Positions 47,205-56,987 of a DNA stretch of 64,000 bases are shown piece after piece. A program made the translations under genes and the position numbers. Under the pieces are notes generated by a model. That model saw nothing but the letters and a program-made list of their open reading frames with translations. It was not told the origin of the DNA and made no database searches. This DNA is from Halichondria panicea (taxonomy: Eukaryota > Porifera > Demospongiae > Suberitida > Halichondriidae): positions 3,708,646-3,772,645 of the forward strand of contig NC_087391.1 in NCBI RefSeq assembly GCF_963675165.1. Reading direction: 5' to 3'. Position 1 is the stretch's first letter. Each line of letters begins with the position of its first letter.

Positions 47205-48340
47205 CGGAAGTACCTGTCACGTGAACAGTTACGTAATTATGGCTCATTTCAAACCAATTTTTCTCCAATAAAGCCTTTAGGCCTGTTTATTTTAGGGGAA
47301 AATCGACCTATACGTATAGGATATACCACACCTAAGAGGAGGATATGCACCCATATATCCTCCGCTACCGTGGTTACTCCGAGGCGGAGCCGAGGGGTAT
47401 GTAACCACGGTAGCGGAGGATATATAGGGTGCATATCCTCCGAGTAGGTGTGGCATATCTGACTTATACCACGTGACCGCAGCACTATAAAAGGACCTCC
47501 CCCTAGCAACAATTCAATCACGATGCAGACTGCAAAAAAGAACAAGACTATGCCCGATTTTGCAGCCGTCAAAGAGCTAGTTGAGCAACATGTTGACTCC
47601 TACAGATGCTCAAGAGCTTCCTTGGTCCAAGCGTTGACCATTCGACGTCCCTTACTGGAGTTGCAAGCTCTTCTTGGATAAAATGTATCTAAACCGCGCC
47701 CATGGACCCATGGAAGCTTAGCCATCTTGTTGGAGAGCACCTTCCGTGTTTCTGCGGTCGCTTTGAGTCTTAGTACCGTCAAGCATGGCTCTTTTCTCTT
47801 TGCTTACTTTCTTGAACAAATGAAAAAACTAAAAAACAACTTGAAAAACTGTGCATGCCTGGGGCTGTATGCTAATATTCTATATATCCTACAGCTGTTG
47901 ACCAATGAGATCAATTTGTGGTGACGTAAGTGTGGTATAAAGGAGGCTTTGCTCTGCATATAATTATCTGCAAGCCTTTGCACCACAGCTAAAGCTAACC
48001 TTGAGCCCAATCGTGAGCTACTACTATTAGTCTGTCACACAAACTGTGTATCCAGCTGGAGCTAGCCTAAGAGAGATTTTACTGAGACTAGTGATACACT
48101 TTCAACAGCTTACGGGCAGGCGCAGGCTGGGGCAAGTAGTAGCTCACAAAACTAATAGAATCTCAAGGATAGCTTCAGCTGACAACCTGCTGTGGTGCAA
48201 AGCCTTTCCAAAGGCTCTTAGCTTTCTGATGTAAGTCGATGTTTTCCCAGTTTAACAAAAATGAATAGGCTCTATTGGAGAAAAATTGGTTTGGAATGAA
48301 TCTCTTTACCAAGGTTCACGTGACAGGTACTTCCGCTCTC
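47205..48340. mobile_element. Inverted-repeat element enclosing copy 2 of the GGATATACCACACC repeat
   Basis: Ends GGAAGTACCTGTCACGTGAAC and GTTCACGTGACAGGTACTTCC are inverted, followed inward by CAAACCAATTTTTCTCCAATA and its inverse. Inside, 47305-47945 matches the repeat at 23786-24385: TATAGGATATACCACACCTA, a GGTTACTCCGAGGCGGAGCC hairpin, and a small plus-strand frame from 47523 reading MPDFAAVKELVEQHVDSYRC and [16 protein letters not shown]. Confidence 0.7.
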
Positions 48341-48399
48341 GACATTACAGTTGCAAGAACACCTCAATCCCTGTAGAAAGACTATCTATGGTACCAGCC

Positions 48400-49650
48400 C
48401 TGATTAAAAATTGTTGTTGACGTAGCGTTCAAATAGAGGCTGGATGCGCGAGACTAAACACAAGCACTGCGCTATTTTTAGCTGCCTAGAGTCTGATTCG
48501 TGCACTGTCTGATCTAGGTTATAGCTATTAGCTTAATCAACCATCGTTTCAGCTTCAGAATCTTCAGGAGGGATGCCTGGAGTTGCTATGAGCATCACTT
48601 CGTCACGTTGATGTGCTATTGAACTTTGACCCGGATATAATAAGGAATGTGGGTCGGACACGCGGATGTCGTACCTCCTCAGATATTTGTTTCTTGCAAT
48701 AATTATGATAATTATGGTGTATGCATGATGTTTGTCAACAGAGTCTTATACTAGCTATAGATCTATACAGTATAGATAATGCACTCTCGAGTAAATAAAG
48801 TACTACTCCAGATTCCTAGATTGCGCATACGCACACCAATGTATAATAACTATAACATATTAATACGTGCTGAATTCTGAATTCTACAGCCATGCATAAA
48901 TGGCACATGTATAAGGTGTGCTGATTTCAAAGGCTTTGTTTTGGCTGAATTCTGAATGGCTACAAAGCACACTCATCCTCCAGCTATATAGTAATCCAGC
49001 CAATTACCTTGCGTTACTAACCTGGGACTGAATGTGCAGATAATCGAGTTTATATAGTTGTAGGTATATGTTTGTTATTTTCGACTTGTTGATATATTGT
49101 GTCAAATACTCTAGTTTATCTGCAGGTCTATAATAATTACAAGTCACACAAAAACACTTGCTGGCAATGTGACACAGACACACAGGCACACAGACAGGCA
49201 CACAAACACACTACCGTATACCTCGCTTGCGCATGCGCACGTAATGACAATAAAGTTAGGTTAATGTCAATTGTGTCATTGCCATGCATGCAGCAACCTT
49301 GCATGAGAAGCATGTATATACGAACGTAATCTTCTGTACAGTTATAGTTGCATCATTACACATCACATGATCCACACATATTAAATTTCTATTTCATAAG
49401 AGGAAGTAATGAATACCTAAAGGATGTGTACCTATAAATATAATTGTTGCATGGACTGAAAGCCTGCATCCTCATCTCTTTCAACTATATGCCTGTGTAC
49501 ATTCCATGTGGAAGTTAGGGTCATGACCTCATATACCCCTGAGGAGGAAGGAGTCCTGTATCGTGCACAATCAAAGTGAAGTGCAACTGTAGTTCAGTGA
49601 TGCAAAATGTGCTGCAGGATGTGCGCCTTGATCTTCAATACTATCTCAGT
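48400..49650. other. Spacer upstream of lipoxygenase 2
   Basis: A GACGTAGCGTTCAAATAGAG segment near 48419 resembles the loop of the Mutator-like foldback. A CACAGACA/CACACAAACA run lies near 49170-49212. No gene supported. Confidence 0.5.
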
Positions 49651-49660
49651 GTATAAAGGG
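49651..49660 (+). promoter_or_regulatory. TATA box of lipoxygenase 2
   Basis: GTATAAAGGG lies about 80 bases before the start codon, similar in placement to the TATA box of the paralogue. Confidence 0.55.
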
Positions 49661-49738
49661 CTAGGCTGAACTGCAGTACATTATGCAAAGATCGCTGAAG
49701 TACATATTATATTAACAAGTTCGGCAACGAGTATAAAG

Positions 49739-52514
49739 ATGGTGGATGTCAACGTTTATGATGTTCCAGAAACACCAGCTCTTATTGAAAAGAAACGAAA
49801 TGGCAGCAGAAATGGAGGAAGCGAATTAATCACACATTCTCATTTCAACATTTCTCAAGGTAAGGGAGTGGACGTATGTAGAGCTGCATGTAGGCAAAAC
49901 ATGTAGGGTAAAACTATATAGTCTTAGATGATAAATCTATATATTAATGGAGTGTCATCATAATTATGTATACAGGTGGAAAATACTACTATGGTGTGCA
50001 GATTGTCACTGGCAAGCAAGTGGGAGCTGGGACAAGAGCCAATGCATATGTGATGTTGGTAGGAGACAAGGGGAAGACTAGAAAATTGTCACTGCGTGGC
50101 TATTTTGACTTTCTGCAACCTGTTTCCAGAGACACCTATGAGACCCTGACTGTCACCACTGACATTGAATTGGGAAAGGTGCTGGTTGTGATTGTTGGAT
50201 GTGACGGCAGCTGGTTGGAAGATCAGTGGTATGTGAGCTCAGTGACTGTTGTCAACTTGCAAAACAAGGAAATAGACCAGTTTCCCTGTCATCACTGGAT
50301 AGGAGGAGACAGCTATGTCAGCATTACAGCACACACAAGTATGTTATACTGCCTTTGATTTCCTTATAATTTAATCGAAAAATGTGTGCACAATATTACT
50401 GCAGCTACCAAAAAAGATGTTCTCGGCAATGAGCTATTGTTGAACCAGCGAGTCAGCCAGTTGAGTCAACGACAAGTAATGTACAAGTGGCAGAAGTTTT
50501 CGGAGACAGGGATCCCTTCTGGAATTGACGATTCAAGCAACCAATTGCCCGCAGATGAGCAGTTTGGAATTGTCAAAAATATCGATTTTACTACTGGAGC
50601 TTTGGACAGTGTTGCTAGTCTAAAATTTGCCGGTCTCTTTGTGACAGCTGACAATCTTCATGCCTACGAGGTACTTGCGGATAAACTGGGAGGAGAGAGG
50701 AAACTCTATGAGGCTGGTCGCTGGACAACGGATGTGGAGTTTGGACGACAAATGATGAACGGAGTTAATCCAATCATTATTAGAAAGTGCGAGAGTATAC
50801 CACCCAATTTCTTTGTGACCAATGAGATGGTTCAGCCATTACTTCAAGTCAGTCTTGAGCAGGAGATGAAGGTTTGTGCGCAGTTTTCACATCATGCTTG
50901 CTCTATATAAATCTACAATGAATATATTTACTCATTATTTTTAGGCTGGTCGCATTTACATATGTGACATGAAATTCATGGACGATCTGAAGTCAAGAGA
51001 GGGCTACTTCAATGTTGCTCCAATCTGTCTGCTCCATGTCAACAAGAGCAAGCAACTGGTTCCCATTGCTATCCAGCTGAAACAAGGTGTGAGAGAGGAA
51101 GAAAAGATAGATAATCCGATCTTCTTGCCCAGTGACAACTGGATAGATTGGCTCCTGGCTAAAATATACTATCAGAGTGCACATAGTCAAGTAAGTTGAA
51201 ACATTCAGTTACCGTACGCATAGCCGGTAATTTTCGGGGGACAAAACATTCGTGGTTGAGCAATATTTAGTCACTTCGTAAATAATATTTTCGTGGTTGC
51301 TGCTTGCACTGCAGGTAAAGGTAGGCAAGGTCGCTTTATTCGTGGGTAAAATATTCGTGGTTTGAGCTCCAACCACGATAACCACGAATATTTTGTCCCT
51401 GGAAAATTACCAACTACAATGTATACGGTATTATAGGCATGCATTTGTGATGAAAACTAAAATCATATCAACTCTGTATTCACAGTTCCATCAACTTTTC
51501 ACCCACTACACTTCCTGCCACGCAACTATGGAAGCATACACTGTTGGCACTCAACGCAACCTCCCAGATCCACATCCCATATTCAAGCTCCTTCGACCAC
51601 ACTTCCGCTACACCATGGGTATCAATACCCGTGCACGAGCCACCCTTATCAATCCTGGAGGAATCATTGATCAATTTTTTGGCATTGGAGGAGAAGGTTT
51701 AGCTACTGCATTCAAAAGGTGTGGATCAACCTACAATGTTCACACCAGCAACATCAAGCGTTGGGCCAAGGAGCGAGGGGTGGAAAATGCCGAGCAGCTG
51801 CCTGGCTACTACTATCGAGACGATGGGATCAAAGTGTGGGATGCTCTGGAGAGCTATGCTAGCGATATCATCAACGAGTTCTACCAGACAGATGAGGATG
51901 TTGTGAATGACGAGGAACTGCAAGCATGGGCACAAGATATTCACACCAATGGCTTCCCTGGTTACCATGGTGCCCCTGTCGGACATGGCTTCCCCGAAAA
52001 AATGAGTTCCAAGGAAGAGCTGGCACTTTACTGCACTCTGATCATGTTCACTGGATCAGCCCAGCATGCTTCTGTTAACTTCAAGCAGTACTCCTTCTAC
52101 AAATTTGTGCCAAATTCTCCGTTTGGTGTTCGCCGACCACCACCTGCCAAGAAAGGTGTTGCAGATTATCAGTTCCTCCTGGACACTCTACCAGATGAAG
52201 ATACTGCTATCAGTAGCATTGGTACAACACACCTCCTCTCTCAGTACAGCCAGAATGAGGTACGTATGTGTATACTACAACTGTATAATATATTATAGCT
52301 TTATTAGGGAATATTTAGTTATATTCATAAATTTCAGGAGTTCCTTGGTGATTTCAAGCAGCGCTTTATGGAGAAGCAAGCTTCAAGAATCACAGAAAAA
52401 CTTAAAAACACCCTTCACAGTGTATCAGGTGATATTGAGGTGCGGAACAAAGGCCTGGATATGGAGTATACATCAATGCTACCTGAGAAAATCCCGAACA
52501 GTATCACTATATAG
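49739..52514 (+). CDS. PLAT-domain lipoxygenase 2
   Basis: Six exons: 49739-49859, 49976-50338, 50405-50871, 50945-51190, 51486-52259, 52338-52514; 715 residues. The exons equal those of the paralogue at 37404-43290 in number and phase, and exons 2, 4, 5 and 6 in exact length. The PLAT domain is in exon 2 (YYYGVQIVTGKQVGAGTRAN). Iron ligands are His401 and His406 (HQLFTH), His593 and Asn597 (AQHASVN) and C-terminal Ile715 (NSITI). Gly465 is at the Coffa site (GGIIDQFFG). Exon 1 is unlike the paralogue's exon 1, so the N-terminal tail has diverged most. No lesion is seen and the gene should be functional. It points away from the paralogue across the 6.4-kb repeat block. Confidence 0.95.
51212..51428. 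mobile_element. MITE of the CCGTATAGCGGG family
   Basis: CCGTACGCATAGCCGGTAAT at the left and a GTATACGG end at the right, with TA on both sides. It lies in intron 4 of lipoxygenase 2. Confidence 0.8.
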
Positions 52515-53145
52515 GGCATAATTATAGAGTTCAGATTGTAATCATAGAATATCATACTTTCCGGCTAACGTAGTTTCAACTGTACAAGTATAATTAATTT
52601 TTGTACAGATGCCATGGTATAATTATTTTGAAAAGTCAACAACAGAGATGCTAGTGGTCGTGGAGGAATTGAGAGAGTGCATGCATGGTATATTTATGCT
52701 TTGGTTTGAGCAAGCGAGGTATATTATAAATATACGGTAGTGTGTTTGCGAGTCTGTGTTGTGTCTGTGTGTCTGTGTCTGCATGTCTATGCGTGTATAC
52801 TGCTATACAGCTGCTCAAGAATCAATGAAGTGCAAGTAAGATACATGTATATAGCCTCAGCCTTCCCGGCCCGTCTTTTTTCTATTGTAGGTAGAAAAGA
52901 GGACCTGGTTGGTATTAGTGCACATACGCATATTCCCCAGATTCATGCCACAGATACGCTACATTCGCGGCACTACATAGCCTCCCTCTGCAATAAATAC
53001 TTCTCTTCACGGATCATATAACACCTCGCATGATTCCCCCCGACCATAATTATGTATAGTGCTGTAGGTGGTCCCCCTAGGAACCAATTACAAATTATAG
53101 TTCATCCAATCCATGCATGATATATACTTCACTGAGTCTTCAATA
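52515..53145. other. Spacer downstream of lipoxygenase 2
   Basis: A TGTGTCTGTGTG-type low-complexity run near 52740-52790; no gene seen. Confidence 0.5.
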
Positions 53146-53365
53146 CCGTATAGCAGGGGGGGTCAAAATTAATATTTGTAGTTGAGCAATTTAGTCAGTT
53201 CTCGGATATCACTGCATGCAGGTATAAAGGTATAGTCAAGATCACTTCATTCGTGGGTAAAGTATTCGTGCTCAGAGATTCAACCACAAAAACCACGAAT
53301 ATATGCCCCCCCTTGGTGCTTCAGAGCAATAATTTATTATGCCACACCCCAAAAATTACCAGCTA
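53146..53365. mobile_element. MITE of the CCGTATAGCGGG family (diverged)
   Basis: CCGTATAGCAGGGGGGTCAA at the left after TA; AAAATTACCAGCTATAT at the right; shares the TTCGTGGGTAAAGTATTCGTG core with the 51212 copy. Confidence 0.65.
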
Positions 53366-53852
53366 TATTATAATTATATATATACAAGACATAAAGGTTG
53401 AATAAGTGATGCCATAAAATTAATGTTTGGAGGACCAAAACTATAGTGGGAAATCAGTTTCTTGTGCAATCGTATGAAACCAGTCAAACTTTCTGACATC
53501 CCTTTCCCGTTTCCTGCATGTTCTGTGCATACTTGCCTACAAAGTATATAGATTCACCAAAACCCGGTTAGATATACCATTAACGACCACCTCCGCGAAG
53601 ATCAACCACACAGTGTGAAATGGCCAAGAGCTCATGCAGGTCCGGATTGAAACTATAATGAAAGCAACCTCTCAGGAACGGCCACCTCTCTATTTCGTAT
53701 AACGGCAGCTTTCTAGTCCTCGATCAGCTTTAGCATCGAAACCAACCTCCCAGAACGGACAGCCAAATCCAGAATATTTATAATTATATATAAACAATTC
53801 GGCAATGCCAGGATAAGCAAAAGCTAATAAGTTAGCACCCTAAAAAAATATA

Positions 53853-54086
53853 CCGTATAGCGCGAAATGTTCGAGGGGCTTAATTTTCGCGGATTTCGTG
53901 GGTTAGAATTCTACACGAAAATTAAGTCCACGAAAATTGTTCTTTAATTAGAATTACCTGCTATCGTGCAAATATTTAAAGGCGTGGCTTCCGGTAAGCA
54001 GTCATTCCGCGAACATTGTGCAACGAAATGGTTTTTAGAGGCCAATCCACGAAATATAAGTGCCTCGAAAATTTCGCGCTATACGG
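53853..54086. mobile_element. MITE of the CCGTATAGCGGG family
   Basis: CCGTATAGCGCGAAATGTTC at the left and AATTTCGCGCTATACGG at the right, with TA on both sides. Intergenic. Confidence 0.85.
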
Positions 54087-54159
54087 TATATAATAATAAT
54101 AATAGTGTAACTACGTATTCAAAGCATACTATATAGTACTGAAGGATCATTAAGTATTA

Positions 54160-54800
54160 TAGACTTAAATAATTCTAAGGAATCGAAGTACAAGCGCTAA
54201 GTTCACAATTTGCCACAATCTTGTTCCATAGTTCAATGGTTTTTGGGAAGAAAGAGTTATTATAGACAGATGTTCGGCATAAAACTGGAGCAAGAGACAG
54301 ATTATTAACATGTCTTGTATCGTATGGTAAGTGTCTCTTCTTAGGTGTGTCCTCGTAGTAACTTATATTATACAGAATTTTGAATAGGTGGTACAGGCTG
54401 GCCAATGCCCTTCTCTGACCCAGCGTTGGTAGTTCTGCTTGTTTCAAAATATCCAAACAGCTAATCGAGTAGTCCCACTGCTTTAGGCAAACTTTTATTG
54501 TGCAACTTCTGGACCTTTTCCATATCCTCAATATTGCATTTCAAGTGCGGGTTCCAAACAATCGAAGCATACTCCAGACTTGGTCTAATGAAAGATTTGT
54601 ATAGTTTCAGCATAACAGTAGGGGGAGAATGAGTTGCAAAGTTTCTGTGTATAGCAGTCCAACAGGTTTTCTCGATTTCTTACAAAGTGCCTTAGTGTGG
54701 GAATGCCAAGAAAGATCCGATGAAAATTGGATTCCTAGATACTCTCTAGGGAAAAGCCATTGACTGTAAATGTGGGCGGCTCGAATATTGCTGAGATAGC
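54160..54800 (-). mobile_element. LINE (L2/CR1-like) reverse transcriptase 3' fragment
   Basis: On the minus strand, pieces read REYLGIQFSSDLSWHSHTKA, then LKLYKSFIRPSLEYASIVWN and MEKVQKLH, then AELPTLGQRRALASLYHLFK and NNSFFPKTIELWN. This is the order of the C-terminal end of non-LTR retrotransposon polymerases. Frame changes and stops between the pieces show it is dead. It is 5'-truncated, as most LINE copies are. Confidence 0.82.
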
Positions 54801-54840
54801 ACTATTTTGTACAATCATGAAAGCCTAGCTGTCACGATAT

Positions 54841-55402
54841 TTTTTCAAAAGGCGCTTTCCTAGTTCTTGTGTGGATAATGCTTATAACATCAGCAATATA
54901 TCCTATGCATGTTCACCAAATCAGGAGGTATCAAAACCTATCCTAGGACCAGAGACGTCTTCTGATACCGATTATTGCCTTCATTCCCATATAGCGGGCT
55001 GGCTAGCTGATGTACGGTATGGACACTTTGAAGTGTTAAAATTTGGTGGACTATTATTTGTTGTTTCAGCGGTATTGACCTGCATTTGTGTGATAATTAA
55101 GGAAGATGAAGACTGTGCATGCGCAGTAACAGCTCTCTTCAGCTACTGTATAGCGGGAAATTTTCGCGGGTGCAAATTTCCGCTATTTGGCTTCAGAGCC
55201 CTCAGCAGAAATGTTCGTAGCTTCTAATCTTCGCGGTTCAGTGCCCACCAATAGCTTTGCATGTGAAATTACCAGTGCGTGGGAGTTTATCCCGGTTTTA
55301 ATTTTCGTGTTACTTCTCTGCCCTCGAAAAACACGAAAAATTTGCACCACTATTTCCCTCTATACGGTATAGGCTTGGATCAGATACCAGATGCTATATA
55401 TA
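54841..55402 (+). pseudogene. POT/SLC15-like transporter, decayed copy A
   Basis: Nucleotide match to the N-terminal part of the intact gene at 56988: TTTCCTAGTTCTTGTGTGGA, then a frame reading AGWLADVRYGHFEVLKFGG and LFVVSAVLTCICVIIKE. A MITE (55146-55367) splits it, and a short stub coding for GLDQIPDA follows. After 55403 only the 3' flank is homologous to the region after the intact gene, so most of the coding part has been deleted. Confidence 0.8.
55146..55367. mobile_element. MITE of the CCGTATAGCGGG family inside transporter copy A
   Basis: CTGTATAGCGGGAAATTTTC at the left and CTCTATACGG at the right; TA on both sides. It splits the decayed transporter between the codons matching VTAL and GLDQ. 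Confidence 0.85.
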
Positions 55403-55832
55403 ATTATGTGTTCATTTTTCTTCACATAGAGATAGGTTATTAGCTATATACATGTATTTTTTGTCTTTTCATACAGTTATGCACTGTGTAACCACACATT
55501 TTCAATCAAGATTATTACAGCCAATCTTTCTCTCAGGGTTGCGCCCTCAGGCTCGATGGGTTTACTGCTACAAATATACCTAATACTATAATGTATGTCA
55601 TGCATCCTCCCATTGTGCTATTCTATTCACATGCAAGTGGTTGAAATAACAGAATGTGTTTCAATTTCATTTATGCGAACTTGTAATTCGCAATCAAAAG
55701 AATCTCGCACATCCTCTTCCACACTTTTCTCACAAACTATTGTACAGGTGGTTGAGATAACAGAAGCTGCATGCATGCGTGGATTCCCCCCATTCATACA
55801 CACAATATATACTTGTTTACATGGAAAGTGAT
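55403..55832 (+). repeat. 3' flank of transporter copy A, duplicated after the intact gene
   Basis: ATTATTACAGCCAATCTTTC and the following GTTGCGCCCTCAGGCTCGAT and TTTACATGGAAAGTGA segments recur at about 58607-58830 behind the intact gene. The duplication unit therefore includes non-coding flank. Confidence 0.75.
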
Positions 55833-56882
55833 TGGGGTGCATGGAAAAGCAGGACACGGACACGGACACCGGACATGGTCGCAGAGATCTATAGTCCAAA
55901 AACGATCTACATAATTATTATTATTAAATTTCATTGACGCCCAATGCCAACAATAATTGTTTTATTGATGAGACCAATGCCAACAATAACTTAAACTTAT
56001 GTCAGTATAAAAATAGTTACACACAAAAAACTCAAGTTCAGTAAAAAAACAGTTACACAAACGACATACAAACTCGAAGTTACAAATTCAGACCAAACTC
56101 AGTACAAAGCAAATCCAAATGACAAGGCTGAAGCAATTCTTTGTCCATTATTAATTCAGCTGGGGAGAAATATGGGTGCTTCAAAGTAACGCAAGAAAAT
56201 TTAGCATGGTAGTAGGTGTTTCTTAAGTCATGTGACATCTCCCATCGCCCAGTATGAGGGTTCTGAAAGAGAACATGTTCTTTGTGCTGAATAATAAGAT
56301 CATCAAGAGTGTGATCAATTTTTCCACGGCAGCCCCTTGACACCTAGAGATCCTAGAGTTCGAAAAAAGAATCCGAAATGGTTGACCCACTGAGTGCTGA
56401 GGATGGATGGTATAGTGGGGGTGGCCCAGAAAGAGGACCTTGCCGGCACACTGTTAACAGAAATTGGAGAATAAAGTCCAACTGAATTGTGACCAAAAGT
56501 GGCATACAGAGCACTTATTCCAACAGAGTACACATTCCGTTGTGGTGAAGCAGATGGAGCAGACAATTCATGCTCAGAGCTACCAAAGGGAGAGTTGTAG
56601 AGAGAGGGTGGGCAGGGTGTCCTTGATACTGATCGTTTTTTCACTTCACCAATGTTGTTGTCAGAGTCAGAAACGATGACTATGGGACTATTTACTCATT
56701 TTGAGCCCGGATTCAAGAAGATAATTATAACTATAAATTATGTCTTGTCTACTATAATTATTATCACCATGTGGCTTGAACGCGCATGCGCACAAAAGTA
56801 GTCTACGTGTAAAAAAAGTTCATGTCCGTGTCCATGTCCGGTGTCCGTGTCCGTGTCCGTGTCCAGCTTTTCCATGCACCCT
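55833..56882 (-). mobile_element. 1.05-kb transposon with GGACACGG-rich termini and 10-bp target duplication
   Basis: The left end TGGGGTGCATGGAAAAGCAG plus a GGACACGGACACGGACACC run is mirrored at the right by GGTGTCCGTGTCCGTGTCC and CTTTTCCATGCACCCT. GGAAAGTGAT flanks both sides (55823-55832 and 56883-56892). Two minus-strand frames (56315-56644 and 56080-56343) may form one broken or spliced gene; the second contains RWEMSHDLRNTYYHAKFSCV and HPYFSPAELIMDKELL. I do not recognise its family with certainty. Confidence 0.75.
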
Positions 56883-56987
56883 GGAAAGTGATAATAATGC
56901 CAACTTGAGTATATACATTAACCTACAAATGTACAAATGTTATACAGTTGAGCTTAGCTCTGTTAAAACACTTATACAAGAGAAAAA

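Larger units (their letters stand above)
44691..48360. repeat. Nested palindrome of TATTGTCAAT-repeat arms between the two lipoxygenases
   Basis: The outermost ends are GTTCTTGCAACTGTAATGTC and GACATTACAGTTGCAAGAAC. Inside, arms of TTATTGTCAATGATTATC-like tandem repeats (44760-45175) face inverted partners (45936-46020 and 46875-47165). A further inverted pair of about 230 bp (45176-45407 and 45700-45935) includes GGAATGGGTCACCATATTTT and surrounds an N gap. The right half is interrupted by an insertion at 46021-46870, containing a GAGGGCTTTGCCCGAGGG hairpin, and by the element at 47205-48330. No functional gene is supported; an antisense frame at 46148-46573 has no known motif. Confidence 0.8.

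Noticed and set aside
37404-52514. The two lipoxygenases as an assembly duplicate of one locus
   Set aside because: The proteins differ at many positions, exon 1 is unrelated and introns differ in length and content, so they are true paralogues.
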